64,000 nt of DNA from the NCBI GenBank assembly GCA_964354155.1, contig CAYGYG010000013.1, positions 1-64,000 on the forward strand, given 5' to 3'. The translations under genes were made by a program, and so were the position numbers. Shown in pieces: positions 1 to 8,771 of this stretch. Every line of letters begins with the position of its first letter. Position 1 is the stretch's first letter. The notes beneath the pieces are model-generated. The model searched no databases and was not told the DNA's origin. It saw only the letters and a program-made list of their open reading frames with translations. The DNA comes from CAYGYG01 sp964354155 (GTDB taxonomy: Bacteria; Hydrothermota; Tepidihabitantia; SM23-42; CAYGYG01).

Positions 1-130
1 AATTATTAAATACATGCAATTATGAGAAACATTTCCAAATGTAAAGATCTGTTAGCGCCACCACACTAGTGCCGTCCCGCTAATACCTTTGTGTTGATTG
101 TCATTCCTTCCCTTCGCATCTTCGGCGTCA

Positions 131-170
131 CTTCGTCCATCGTCCTAGTGAGCGTAGCGAACGGTCGTCC
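131..170. repeat. dispersed intergenic repeat, copy 1
   Basis: About 38 bp around the core GTCCTAGTGAGCGTAGCGAA, present again almost unchanged at about 34703-34741. Both copies are intergenic. The rest of the first 337 bases holds no gene I can support, only this repeat and the promoter at 209-236. Confidence 0.6.
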
Positions 171-208
171 CTCTTGCCTTCGGCATCGCTGCCCGGCCTC
201 TCTTGCTG

Positions 209-236
209 TTGACTTTTCACCATTTCGGCGTATAAT
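209..236 (+). promoter_or_regulatory. sigma70-type promoter for the bactofilin gene
   Basis: TTGACT (209-214), a 16-bp spacer, TATAAT (231-236). It lies about 100 bp upstream of the bactofilin start on the same strand, with no other gene between. Confidence 0.65.
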
Positions 237-337
237 CTGATGCATGACCACACAAGACAGTGCATGACAGTGGTTTTGAGCAAAGAATCCGTAGTCATCG
301 GTCTTGATTCCAGGTTTTTCGACCAGGAGGTTAACTG

Positions 338-697
338 ATGGAAAAAGACGCGAAAGTCGACACTATTGTCGGAAGAGGCGCGCACATCAAGGGGGATCTG
401 AGGATTGACGGTAGTTTGAAGATGGACGGCCGGATCGAGGGAAATGTTCAGGTGAGCGAGATCTACATCGCCGGGAAAGATTCCCTCTCCAAGGGCAACG
501 TCGTCTGTAAGAGTGCGATTGTTGCCGGACGCATCGACGGCAATGTCGTGGCCCAGAGTACGATCGAGATGCAGCCGGGGGCACACATCGTCGGCGATGT
601 CGTTTGCAAGGGGCTGATCGTCCGTGAAGGTGTGTTCTTTGAGGGCAGCTGCCGAATGTCCGAGCGGGCGGAAAAGAAACCAACCGAGACCAAGTAG
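338..697 (+). CDS. bactofilin (polymer-forming cytoskeletal protein)
   Basis: A 119-residue protein of the bactofilin family (DUF583), which self-assembles without nucleotide into filaments that scaffold cell-shape or envelope machinery. After a short N-terminal tail the sequence is a run of short right-handed beta-helix turns (IKGDLRIDGSLKMDGRIEGN, then AGRIDGN and HIVGDV), with glycines and hydrophobics in the usual spacing from about residue 12 to 105. The C-terminal tail is charged. The ATG has a strong Shine-Dalgarno (AGGAGG, 8 nt upstream). It has its own promoter and stands alone before rlmN. The length is typical of small bactofilins. Confidence 0.9.
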   Translation: MEKDAKVDTIVGRGAHIKGDLRIDGSLKMDGRIEGNVQVSEIYIAGKDSLSKGNVVCKSAIVAGRIDGNVVAQSTIEMQPGAHIVGDVVCKGLIVREGVFFEGSCRMSERAEKKPTETK

Positions 698-811
698 AGT
701 CGTTGACAAACCCGACGACGAGGGATGATGCGAATCATTTGATCCCTGCCGGGTCGGTAGATTCGCGGCCCTTTGTTGGTTTCGTCGATCGGCGCCGGTT
801 GCCCAATCACT

Positions 812-1831
812 ATGAAGAACATCAAGGCCTACTCACTCGGGGAGCTGGAGCGCGAAGCGGCGCGTCTCGGTCTTGAACGGTATCGCGCGCAGCAGATTTA
901 TACCTGGCTCTGGAAGCGGAATGCCGCTGACTTCGGCGTGATGACGAATCTTGCCAAAGGCCTGCGCGAACGTCTGGCCGGCGACTACTACATCGGCCGG
1001 CTGAAAGTATTGAATAAGGCATCGTCGGCCGACGGCACAACCAAACTCCTCCTTGGCCTTGAAGACGGGGAATCGATCGAGGCGGTATACATCCCGGAAG
1101 GTCCGCGGCACACGGTTTGCGTATCGACCCAGGTCGGTTGTCCCCTGAAATGCACCTTCTGCGCTTCCGGGCGGATCCCATTCAAACGCAACCTTAAGTC
1201 TTGGGAGATCGCCGACCAGGTGCTTCTCGTCAAGGAAGCTTCGGGAATCGAGGTGAGCAATGTCGTCTTCATGGGGATCGGCGAGCCGCTTCTCAATCTA
1301 GCCGAGGTCACCCGGGCCTTTGAGTTGCTCAACAGTGACCACGCGCTCAACATCGGGGCCCGCCATATCACGGTCTCGACCGCGGGCATCGTTGAGGGTA
1401 TTGAAAGGCTGGCCGGTTCATCTTGGCGCGTGAAACTGGCGATTTCGTTGAATGCGACAACCGACGCGCTGCGTAATCAGATCATGCCGGTTAACCGGAA
1501 ATATCCCTTGAAGCGCCTGCTGGATGCGATCCGTTTCTACGTGCGGACCAGAGAAGTGCGGGCCACGTTCGAGTATATCCTTATTCATGGGGTCAATGAC
1601 GCCGCGGCCGATGCCCGGCGGCTGGTCCGGCTCCTGGCCGGTATTCCCAGCAAGCTTAATCTCATTCCGTTCAATGAAATCCCCGGCGTTGCCTTAAGGC
1701 GGCCGACCGACGCCCAGGTGCTTGATTTCTATGAGCAGCTGAAGGACCAGCCGATACCGGTGATGTTGCGCAAAAGCAGGGGGGCCGAGATCATGGCCGG
1801 CTGCGGCCAGCTCAAGGCGGCGTATGGATAG
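812..1831 (+). CDS. rlmN: 23S rRNA (adenine(2503)-C(2))-methyltransferase RlmN
   Basis: A radical-SAM enzyme that methylates C2 of A2503 in 23S rRNA, and A37 of some tRNAs. The radical-SAM CX3CX2C motif is visible (C110-P-L-K-C114-T-F-C117), followed by the family segments VVFMGIGEPL and ARHITVSTAG, and near the C-terminus MLRKSRGAEIMAGCGQL, which holds the C-terminal methyl-carrying cysteine. I chose the ATG at 812, about 339 residues, because it matches the usual RlmN N-terminus. A TTG at 773 would add 13 unsupported residues. The next gene overlaps its end by 8 nt, so the two are probably co-translated. Confidence 0.95.
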   Translation: MKNIKAYSLGELEREAARLGLERYRAQQIYTWLWKRNAADFGVMTNLAKGLRERLAGDYYIGRLKVLNKASSADGTTKLLLGLEDGESIEAVYIPEGPRHTVCVSTQVGCPLKCTFCASGRIPFKRNLKSWEIADQVLLVKEASGIEVSNVVFMGIGEPLLNLAEVTRAFELLNSDHALNIGARHITVSTAGIVEGIERLAGSSWRVKLAISLNATTDALRNQIMPVNRKYPLKRLLDAIRFYVRTREVRATFEYILIHGVNDAAADARRLVRLLAGIPSKLNLIPFNEIPGVALRRPTDAQVLDFYEQLKDQPIPVMLRKSRGAEIMAGCGQLKAAYG

Positions 1832-2669
1832 CACACCGGCGTCTCGTCGCGATAAGGCCCGTCATCCGGGCCGCCGGTCTCTACGAGACGCAGACGCGGA
1901 AATAGTGTTGCCAAAAGGGCTGACCCGGCATGAAGAGAGAATGATAAGAAACATCCTGAGGCTGGGCAAGAGCCCGGTGGGCCGGATCATGATTCCGAAA
2001 GTCGACATTGTGTCCTGCCCGGCCGATGCCAAAGTGGCCGATCTCGTCCGGCAGTTCAATGAGAGCGGGCACTCCCGGGTGCCGGTCTTCTGCGACACGA
2101 TTGACAACATCGTCGGCATCGCCTATCTCAAGGACATCTTCCGGATCATGTCGGTCAGCGGCAACCGCGACATCAGCGGCATGGCGGCAATTGAATTCGT
2201 CCGGATGCCCCGATTTGCCTACGAGAGGATCAGCGGGCTCGATGCGTTTCTCGAGATGCAGCGCCAGAAAATATCAATTCGTATTGTCATCGATGAGTTC
2301 GGGGCGGTGGTCGGGCTTGTGACCCTGGAAGACTTGCTTGAGGAAATCGTCGGTGAGCTGACCGATGAGTTTGGCCCTGAACCGGTCGCGGGCTTGACCC
2401 GCACCGGCGACGGCCGGTACACAATCGACCCCAAGACCGCGCTCGACAAGTTCGTCGAAGTCGCGGGCGTCGAATTGCCCGCGGTAAATGCCTCAACCGT
2501 TGCCGGATTGATCTACCATCTTGCCGACCGAATTCCGAAAGTGGGGGAGCGAATACCGTTCGGTGAGTGGGAGTTTGTGGTGCTGGAGGGCACCAGCCGC
2601 AAGATCACGAAAGTGTCCATGGAAAAAGCAGCGAGTAAGAAGAAGGACCAAGAGACACGGATGAAGTAG
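1824..2669 (+). CDS. CBS-pair / CorC-HlyC domain protein (soluble)
   Basis: A 281-residue protein of the hemolysin-C/CorC type: two CBS motifs (about residues 50-180, including MIPKVDIVSC and a second motif ending IVIDEFGAVVGLVTLEDLLE), then a CorC_HlyC transporter-associated domain (about 195-270). Family members with an N-terminal DUF21 membrane domain take part in Mg2+/Co2+ efflux. Here the DUF21 part is absent and the N-terminus is basic and hydrophilic, so this is the short cytosolic type. The CBS pair probably binds an adenine nucleotide. The start overlaps rlmN by 8 nt. The ligand and partner cannot be read from the sequence. Confidence 0.85.
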   Translation: MDSTPASRRDKARHPGRRSLRDADAEIVLPKGLTRHEERMIRNILRLGKSPVGRIMIPKVDIVSCPADAKVADLVRQFNESGHSRVPVFCDTIDNIVGIAYLKDIFRIMSVSGNRDISGMAAIEFVRMPRFAYERISGLDAFLEMQRQKISIRIVIDEFGAVVGLVTLEDLLEEIVGELTDEFGPEPVAGLTRTGDGRYTIDPKTALDKFVEVAGVELPAVNASTVAGLIYHLADRIPKVGERIPFGEWEFVVLEGTSRKITKVSMEKAASKKKDQETRMK

Positions 2670-2979
2670 AGAGTAGGGAGTAGCAAGTAGAGAGAAGAAG
2701 AGCACTGATATTCTGGTCGTCTGATCTGCTCTGTGCTCCATCCATTCCGCTTCAGCCGATTCCGCCCGCCAGGGCGAATTCCGTGTCGCAGACACGATTT
2801 CCGCGTTTCAAACGCCCTTCCCCTCCGCTCCTCCGCATCGTCTCTCGCTTTCTGCCCAGTTGCCCATTGCCCAATTGCTCCTTCACCCCCGCGCCTTGGC
2901 GCTAATTCCCCTTGACTTGCTCTGGGCAAGCCGTATAATTCCTGGCTTGGTGTAGCGTTCTTTCATCGGAGGTGCAACT
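2670..2979. other. intergenic region with promoter and degenerate repeats
   Basis: About 310 bp without a convincing gene. The first 30 bases carry the dispersed word AGTAGAGAG(A/T)AG, seen again near 27010, 34665, 39215 and 41590. The middle is C/T-rich. At 2912-2939 there is a promoter, TTGACT-16 bp-TATAAT, reading toward the M14 peptidase gene. Confidence 0.5.
2912..2939 (+). promoter_or_regulatory. sigma70-type promoter for the M14 peptidase gene
   Basis: TTGACT (2912-2917), a 16-bp spacer, TATAAT (2934-2939), about 40 bp upstream of the GTG start at 2980, which has a GGAGGT ribosome site. Confidence 0.7.
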
Positions 2980-5034
2980 GTGAAGTACATCATTATCGCA
3001 TTGTTGAGCCTGACCACCGGTCTTGCGCTTGCTGAAACCGGTTTTGACCAAGACCGGAGCCTGGAATACTTAGTCCGGGTCCATGTCCTGCATTCGGAAG
3101 TCTACAGACTTGGCCGGCAGTTAACCGTGATTGACGCCGGACCTGATTTTGTCGATCTTCTGGTCAGCGAACTGGAGCTGGCCGGGCTTAGGGCCGCCGG
3201 GTATCGCGTCAGCGTTGTCATCTACGACTACGGCCGATACTGCGACGAAATCGTGGCCAAAGGTTTCTACCATTCTTACCAGCAGGTTTGCGATTCGCTC
3301 CTCGCCTGGGCCGCACGTTACCCGGCGATATGCCGTCTCGACACAATCGGGCGTTCGGTCCAGAACCGCGCTATTCTGGGTGTCCGGATCACCGACAACC
3401 CGACGACAGAGGAAATGGAGCCGGAAATCAGAGTAATCGGCGCCATGCACGGTAATGAGAAGATCGGTACTGAAGTCCCGCTTTTCTTCGGCGGATGGCT
3501 CGTGCGCAACTACGCTTCTAATAGTCTGGCTCGTTACCTGGTCGACAACCGGGAGTTCTGGGTCTACCCGATATATAATGTCGATGGGCATGTTGCCAAC
3601 GTGCGGGGCAATGCCATCGGTGTTGATCTCAACCGCGATTGCGGCTATATGAACGGCCGGGGCAGCGGTTCAACCGGTCCCTGGTCTCAAGTGGAGAACC
3701 AGTTGTTTAAAAACCATCTGGAAAGGAACAACATCACGCTGGAATATAACTTCCATTCCGCTGCGACCTATGTCAATTACCTCTGGGATTTCAGCCCGGC
3801 GGATCCTCCGGACAGTACCCTGATCATTCAATTGTCACGGATTTATGCCGACACCTCACAATTGACCGCGATCAATGGTTATGACTGGTATCAGATCTAC
3901 AGTTCACTCCAGGATGCAGATTTTGGGATCTACGGAATGATAAGTACGACGATTGAGACACCCATGCCGACCAGCGGTTCATCCGAGATCGATTCTATCT
4001 GCAACCGCAACATGCGGGCCTTAAGAAACGTTTCCATACGTGCTGGCTGGGGATTGCGCGGTGTGGTTCGGGATTCGGTGACTAACCGGCCCCTCAATGC
4101 CCGGATTGAGTTTGTTAATCCTTTGCGCTGGTCATGTTACACCGATCCTGATTCCGGTGACTTTTATAAGATGCTCTACCGGGGTACATATACAGTAAAA
4201 GTGTGCGCTAATGGTTACCGACCAAAGACGGTTTCGAATATTGTTGTTGGAGACACTGGATATGTTCCGGTCAATATTCCCCTGGTTTCAGATACGTCAT
4301 ACCGCTATCCCTTCAAAGTTGCGTGGACGGTCTATGCTGATTCGTTTGAAAGAATAATACCCAGGTCTTTTACAGCCCTGGGCGATTCCGACGGCCTCTA
4401 CCATTCGCTGGGCAAGGGCGGTGATATGGCTCTCGACCTGGGTTCCTCGCCGTTTATTAATGGTCCGGGCAGTGATTTTCGTGTAATCGAAGGCAATGAC
4501 GGAACACCCGAGGGTTATCGGGTTTATGCGTCCAACACCTGGAATGGTCCATGGACATTGTGCGGCTCGGATACCGGCAGCGCAGATTTTACCCTGCCGG
4601 GCAGCCTGACATCGGCGCGTTTCATAAGAGTCACCGATGATGGCGACGGCGTCGCCAATTCACCAGCCGCCGGTTTTGACCTTGATGCCGTCAAGCCGCT
4701 GCGTTTCTCGGTAATCAGCGAAGAGCTTCCCCGGGTTCGGGCCGGGACCGACCGGTTGGTGCTTCGCGCCGTGCCGAATCCGGCGCGGGGGAGAACGAGG
4801 TTCTATCTCGAGTCCTATGCCGGGTCGACCGACCGCGTGGTCGTGAGAGTCTACAACTCAAGCGGACAGCTGGTGCGCAAAATCCGGAGCGCCGGGAACG
4901 CCGCCGAACCGGGAAGGCCGATTGTCTTTGACCGCCGGGACGAGCGGGGGCGGGCATTGCCGGCCGGGGTCTATCTGGTCGAGGCCGGCGCCGGCGCGGC
5001 GCGGACTTCGGTAAAGCTCGTCATTCTGAGATAA
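2980..5034 (+). CDS. secreted M14 zinc carboxypeptidase with T9SS type A sorting domain
   Basis: A 684-residue exported peptidase. A signal peptide (residues 1-18, ending ...GLALA) is followed by a propeptide and an M14 metallocarboxypeptidase domain with the zinc ligands H157-x-x-E160 (HGNE) and H259 (YNFHS), the substrate-binding DLNRD segment and the catalytic glutamate E326 (TTIETP). A carboxypeptidase-regulatory beta-sandwich follows (about 355-435), then a discoidin-like region (about 450-570) and a C-terminal sorting domain of about 85 residues starting VPNPARG and ending in a basic turn. The sorting domain predicts export by a type IX system and surface attachment or release. The start is GTG with GGAGGT. 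A paralogue lies at 29275. Confidence 0.92.
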   Translation: MKYIIIALLSLTTGLALAETGFDQDRSLEYLVRVHVLHSEVYRLGRQLTVIDAGPDFVDLLVSELELAGLRAAGYRVSVVIYDYGRYCDEIVAKGFYHSYQQVCDSLLAWAARYPAICRLDTIGRSVQNRAILGVRITDNPTTEEMEPEIRVIGAMHGNEKIGTEVPLFFGGWLVRNYASNSLARYLVDNREFWVYPIYNVDGHVANVRGNAIGVDLNRDCGYMNGRGSGSTGPWSQVENQLFKNHLERNNITLEYNFHSAATYVNYLWDFSPADPPDSTLIIQLSRIYADTSQLTAINGYDWYQIYSSLQDADFGIYGMISTTIETPMPTSGSSEIDSICNRNMRALRNVSIRAGWGLRGVVRDSVTNRPLNARIEFVNPLRWSCYTDPDSGDFYKMLYRGTYTVKVCANGYRPKTVSNIVVGDTGYVPVNIPLVSDTSYRYPFKVAWTVYADSFERIIPRSFTALGDSDGLYHSLGKGGDMALDLGSSPFINGPGSDFRVIEGNDGTPEGYRVYASNTWNGPWTLCGSDTGSADFTLPGSLTSARFIRVTDDGDGVANSPAAGFDLDAVKPLRFSVISEELPRVRAGTDRLVLRAVPNPARGRTRFYLESYAGSTDRVVVRVYNSSGQLVRKIRSAGNAAEPGRPIVFDRRDERGRALPAGVYLVEAGAGAARTSVKLVILR

Positions 5035-5089
5035 CGCCGAACCGAGCTTGGGCGAAAATACCTCCGGACGGGAAAAACCAACGTCGGAT

Positions 5090-6481
5090 ATGGGGCGGCC
5101 GAACCTGAAGACCGCCACGCTTATCGTGACGACGGTAAGCGGTTTTCTCACTCCGTTCATGAGCGCCGCAGTCAACATCGCTTTGCCGGCGATCGGGCGT
5201 GAGTTTTCCTTCAGTGCCCTGCTCCTAAGTTGGACCGCGACTTCCTATGTTCTCGCGGCCGCGGTTTTCTTAGTGCCCTTTGGTCGGATCGCCGACATCG
5301 TGGGCCGCAAGAAGATATTCCTGTACGGCACCGTAGTCTATACTGCGGCTTCGCTCTTCCTGGCGCTGACCCGGTCCGGTTGGGCGCTGATCGGCGGGCG
5401 CGTTATCCAGGGCATCGGCGGGGCGATGGTCTTTGCCACGGGCGTTGCGATTCTAACCTCGGTCTACCCCCCGGGCGAGCGGGGACGAGTCCTGGGGATC
5501 AACGTCGCCGCCGTGTACTCAGGTCTTGCCCTCGGGCCGGTGCTGGGCGGGTTTCTGACCGACCATCTGGGCTGGCGCAGTATCTTCTGGGTCAATGTCC
5601 TGTTGGGCCTCGTCATCATCGGGCTGGTCTTATGGCAACTCAAGGCCGAGTGGCGTGAGTCCGGGGGCGGGGGGTTTGATCTGCTCGGCTCGGTCATCTA
5701 CGGGCTGTCGTTGGTGTTGGTCATGTACGGCTTGTCGCGGCTGCCGCGGGGTACAGGATTCGGCCTCTTGGCGTGCGGTTTGGCCGGCCTGGTCGGCTTC
5801 GTCTTCCGGGAACTGCAGATCCCGAGTCCGGTGCTCGACATGAACCTCTTCCGCCGCAATGCAGTGTTCGCCTTCTCAAACCTGGCAGCCCTGATCAATT
5901 ACAGCGCGACTTCCGCCACCGGTTTTCTACTCAGTCTCTACCTGCAGTACGTGAAGGTGCTGAGCGCCCAGGAGGCCGGTATGATTCTCATTGCCCAGCC
6001 TTTAGTTCAGGCGGTCTTCTCGCCGCTGGCCGGACGGCTTTCCGACCGGCTTGAACCGCGCCTGATCGCATCGTCGGGCATGGGTCTAAGCGTTATTGGT
6101 CTGGCCGCCCTGACGCTCGTGGGCGACAAGACCCCGGTCGGTTTGATTGTGGTCGGTCTCGTCTTGCTGGGACTTGGTTTTGGGCTCTTCTCATCACCCA
6201 ACACGAATGCCATCATGGGCTCGGTGGAGAGGAGGCACTACGGCGTGGCTTCGGCGACGCTCGGGACGATGCGTCTCGTGGGTATGATGCTCTCGATGGG
6301 CATCACGATGCTGCTCTTTTCGATCTACATCGGACCGGCCAAGATCGGACCGGAGAACCACCTGCGTTTCCTGACCGCCCTCAAGGTTGGGTTTTCCATC
6401 TTTGCCCTGCTCTCAATCGTTGGCATCTTCGCTTCGTTGGCGCGCGGCCGGATGCGCGCCAACGAAGCAGGGACCGATTGA
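5090..6481 (+). CDS. MFS transporter, DHA2 (EmrB/QacA) family
   Basis: A hydrophobic protein of about 463 residues with some 14 predicted membrane helices, as in DHA2 drug:H+ antiporters. The MFS motif A is visible between TM2 and TM3 (GRIADIVGRKK), and motif C-like sequence in TM5 (AVYSGLALGPVLGG). The inner membrane is its site; the substrate cannot be inferred. I used the ATG at 5090. A TTG at 5048, only 13 nt after the peptidase stop, would add 14 polar residues and is possible. It follows the M14 gene on the same strand and may share its transcript. Confidence 0.88.
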   Translation: MGRPNLKTATLIVTTVSGFLTPFMSAAVNIALPAIGREFSFSALLLSWTATSYVLAAAVFLVPFGRIADIVGRKKIFLYGTVVYTAASLFLALTRSGWALIGGRVIQGIGGAMVFATGVAILTSVYPPGERGRVLGINVAAVYSGLALGPVLGGFLTDHLGWRSIFWVNVLLGLVIIGLVLWQLKAEWRESGGGGFDLLGSVIYGLSLVLVMYGLSRLPRGTGFGLLACGLAGLVGFVFRELQIPSPVLDMNLFRRNAVFAFSNLAALINYSATSATGFLLSLYLQYVKVLSAQEAGMILIAQPLVQAVFSPLAGRLSDRLEPRLIASSGMGLSVIGLAALTLVGDKTPVGLIVVGLVLLGLGFGLFSSPNTNAIMGSVERRHYGVASATLGTMRLVGMMLSMGITMLLFSIYIGPAKIGPENHLRFLTALKVGFSIFALLSIVGIFASLARGRMRANEAGTD

Positions 6482-6505
6482 CAGGCGCCCGGTTTTGCGT
6501 ATAAT
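6478..6505 (+). promoter_or_regulatory. perfect consensus promoter for trpB2
   Basis: TTGACA (6478-6483), 16 bp, TATAAT (6500-6505). The -35 box overlaps the stop codon of the MFS gene. The trpB start lies about 60 bp downstream. Confidence 0.75.
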
Positions 6506-6567
6506 AACGCGTGTCGTCGTTTCTTGTCCCGCCGAACACAATTTATGACTAATTCAAGGAGGAATTG

Positions 6568-7860
6568 ATGAAGTCGATGGTCAACCTCAAGTATGACGAG
6601 ATACCTTCGCGCTGGTACAACATCATTCCGGATCTGCCGGAGCCGCTGCCGCCGCCGCAGGATCCGAAAGACGGTCCCTCGCGGATCCAGAACCTGCCCA
6701 ACATGATGATTGGGGAGTGCCTGAAGCAGGAGTTCTCAAACGAGCGGTGGATCGACATCCCGGGCGAAGTCATGGACCTGTATGCGCGGGCCGGCCGGCC
6801 CCGTCCGCTGTTCCGGGCCACCAATCTGGAAAAGAAACTCGGCACGCCGGCGCGGCTTTACTACAAGAGCGAATTCTTCAGTCCGACCGGCAGTCACAAG
6901 GTCAATACCGCCCTGGCTCAGTGTTACTACGCAAAAGCACAGGGTTTCGAGCGTTTGACAACTGAGACCGGTGCGGGTCAGTGGGGTACCGCGCTTGCCT
7001 ATGCCGCAGCCGTAACTGGTTTGAAAGTCACGGTATACTGGGTGAGGAGTGTCTACAACTGGAAAGCAGACCGGCTGTCGTTTATGAAGCTTCTCGGGGC
7101 CGAAGTCTACGCGTCACCGAGTCCGAAAACCAAGATTGGTAAGGCGCTTTACGATAAAGACCCGAATCATAACGGTTCGCTCGGCATCGCCATTTCGGAA
7201 GGCCTTGAGGATTCCAACAACGACCCCAAGGCAACCTATGCCCTCGGCTCGGTTCTCAATCACGTCTTGATGCACCAGACGATCATCGGCCAGGAAACGC
7301 AGAAGCAGTTTGAGATTTTCGACGACTATCCTGACCTGGTGATATCATGCTTAGGCGGCGGCTCGAACTTCGGCGGTTTCGCCATACCGTTCCTCGGTGA
7401 AGTTCTGACCAAAGGGAAGAAGACCAAATTCATCGCGGCCCAGAGCCAGGTGGCGCCCAATCTCCAGGGCAAGTATGAGTATGATTTCGCCGACTACGGG
7501 GAGATGACCCCGATGCTCAAGATGTACACCCTGGGCCATAAAACCGACATGGCGCCGATCAAGGGTGACGGCCTGCGCTACCACGGATGCTCGCCGATTC
7601 TGAGTCTGCTGCGCAACAAGGGTTACATCGACCACATCGCCTATCCGGGCGACGAAAAACATGTCTTCGAGAACGCCCAGCTCTTCATGGAGACCGAGGG
7701 CTGGTTGCCGGCGCCTGAGTCAGCCTACTCGATCTGCGCCGCGATCGACGAAGCGCTCAAGTGCCGCAAGTCCGGGGAGAAGAAGGTCATCGCCTTCAAC
7801 GTCAGCGGCCACGGCTTTCTCGACATCCCCGGTTTCCGTTCGGTCCTGGGGCTGAAGTAG
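6568..7860 (+). CDS. trpB: TrpB2-type tryptophan synthase beta chain
   Basis: A PLP-dependent enzyme of 430 residues that joins indole (or a related nucleophile) with serine. The length, the long N-terminal extension before the catalytic domain and the proline-rich PDLPEPLPPP segment mark the TrpB2 subfamily rather than TrpB1. The PLP lysine is K111 in SPTGSHKVNTA, and the phosphate-binding glycine loop is CLGGGSNFGG. No trpA or other trp genes are near. TrpB2 is often unlinked and may act in indole salvage or as a serine deaminase. The ATG at 6568 has AAGGAGG 6 nt upstream; a TTG one codon earlier is less likely. Confidence 0.93.
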   Translation: MKSMVNLKYDEIPSRWYNIIPDLPEPLPPPQDPKDGPSRIQNLPNMMIGECLKQEFSNERWIDIPGEVMDLYARAGRPRPLFRATNLEKKLGTPARLYYKSEFFSPTGSHKVNTALAQCYYAKAQGFERLTTETGAGQWGTALAYAAAVTGLKVTVYWVRSVYNWKADRLSFMKLLGAEVYASPSPKTKIGKALYDKDPNHNGSLGIAISEGLEDSNNDPKATYALGSVLNHVLMHQTIIGQETQKQFEIFDDYPDLVISCLGGGSNFGGFAIPFLGEVLTKGKKTKFIAAQSQVAPNLQGKYEYDFADYGEMTPMLKMYTLGHKTDMAPIKGDGLRYHGCSPILSLLRNKGYIDHIAYPGDEKHVFENAQLFMETEGWLPAPESAYSICAAIDEALKCRKSGEKKVIAFNVSGHGFLDIPGFRSVLGLK

Positions 7861-8078
7861 GTCGCACGCGGTAAGGAAAGCGGATCAGGACATCGGATGA
7901 TCAGTAGGCAGGATATCAGCAGTGAGATTATCAGTTTGAATCCGCTGCAATCCGTCTGAATCAAGATATGTCTTATCACTGTAATCTGCCGTTTTATCGT
8001 CGTAATCAACGGTGCTCTGCACCGAACGATCTAACGAATGAAACGCTCTAACGATCTTAACGTTTGTCATCACTGTAC
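7861..8078. repeat. intergenic repeat mosaic
   Basis: No gene seen. It holds words shared with other gaps of the window: GATCAG/GATATCAG units, a CCGCTGCAATCCGTCTGAATC stretch, TCACTGTAATC (7976-7986), CGGTGCTCTGCACCGAACG and repeated CTAACGA units. The hrb start lies at its end without a clear Shine-Dalgarno. Confidence 0.5.
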
Positions 8079-8768
8079 ATGAATCTTGCAGCTCTAGGTA
8101 AGGTCACATACGGCATGTATGTCCTGAGCGCCCGGCAAGGGGAGAAGCTTAACGGCCAGATCGTGAATACGGTGGTTCAGGTCACGGCCCAGCCATGCCA
8201 GGTCGCGGTCGCGGTCAACAAGAAAAACCTCACGCACGACTACATTCAATCGAGCCAGGCGTTTTCGATTTCGATCCTCGGGCAGTCGGCGCCGCTTGAG
8301 TTCATCGGCCGGTTTGGATTCAGAACCGGTCGCGACCTGGACAAGTTCAAGCTGACCGGGCACCGGATAAGTACCGGCGGTATGCCGATCGTAACCGACT
8401 GGATGGTCGGGTACCTCGAATGCCGGTTGGTAAACTCGATCGATACTGGAACCCATACCGTTTTCATCGGTCTCGTCACGGCGGCCGAAATCACCGGTGA
8501 CGAACCGCCGATGACCTACGCCTTTTATCATGATGTCAAGCACGGCAAGACCCAGCAGAACGCGCCGACTTTTGTCAAAGAAGCGGCGCCAGGGGAGGTT
8601 AGTCCAATGAACACTTACCGATGCACCATCTGCAACTATATCTACGATCCTGCGGTCGGCGACCCGGATGCCAACGTGAAACCGGGAACGCCGTTCGCGG
8701 CCCTACCCGACACCTGGGTCTGTCCCGTTTGCGGCGCGGGCAAAGATCAGTTTGTCAAGGTGGAGTAG
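8079..8768 (+). CDS. high-molecular-weight rubredoxin (flavin reductase-rubredoxin fusion, Hrb)
   Basis: A fusion of about 229 residues. Residues 1-170 are a flavin-reductase-like FMN-binding domain. Residues 177-229 are a complete rubredoxin with two knuckles, CTICNY and CPVCGAG, for one Fe(Cys)4 site. In clostridia, Hrb passes electrons from NADH to flavodiiron proteins that reduce O2 or NO, and the next gene is exactly such a protein, 4 nt downstream. The start is ATG 8079; a TTG at 8064 would add five residues. The internal ATG opening the rubredoxin part (8607) is preceded by AGGGGAGG, so a free rubredoxin might also be made. Confidence 0.93.
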   Translation: MNLAALGKVTYGMYVLSARQGEKLNGQIVNTVVQVTAQPCQVAVAVNKKNLTHDYIQSSQAFSISILGQSAPLEFIGRFGFRTGRDLDKFKLTGHRISTGGMPIVTDWMVGYLECRLVNSIDTGTHTVFIGLVTAAEITGDEPPMTYAFYHDVKHGKTQQNAPTFVKEAAPGEVSPMNTYRCTICNYIYDPAVGDPDANVKPGTPFAALPDTWVCPVCGAGKDQFVKVE

Positions 8769-8771
8769 CCC

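Noticed and set aside
2733..2915. Open frame of 60 codons in the gap before the M14 gene
   Set aside because: Proline/serine/arginine-rich low-complexity translation of a C/T-rich spacer, no ribosome site, overlaps the promoter region.
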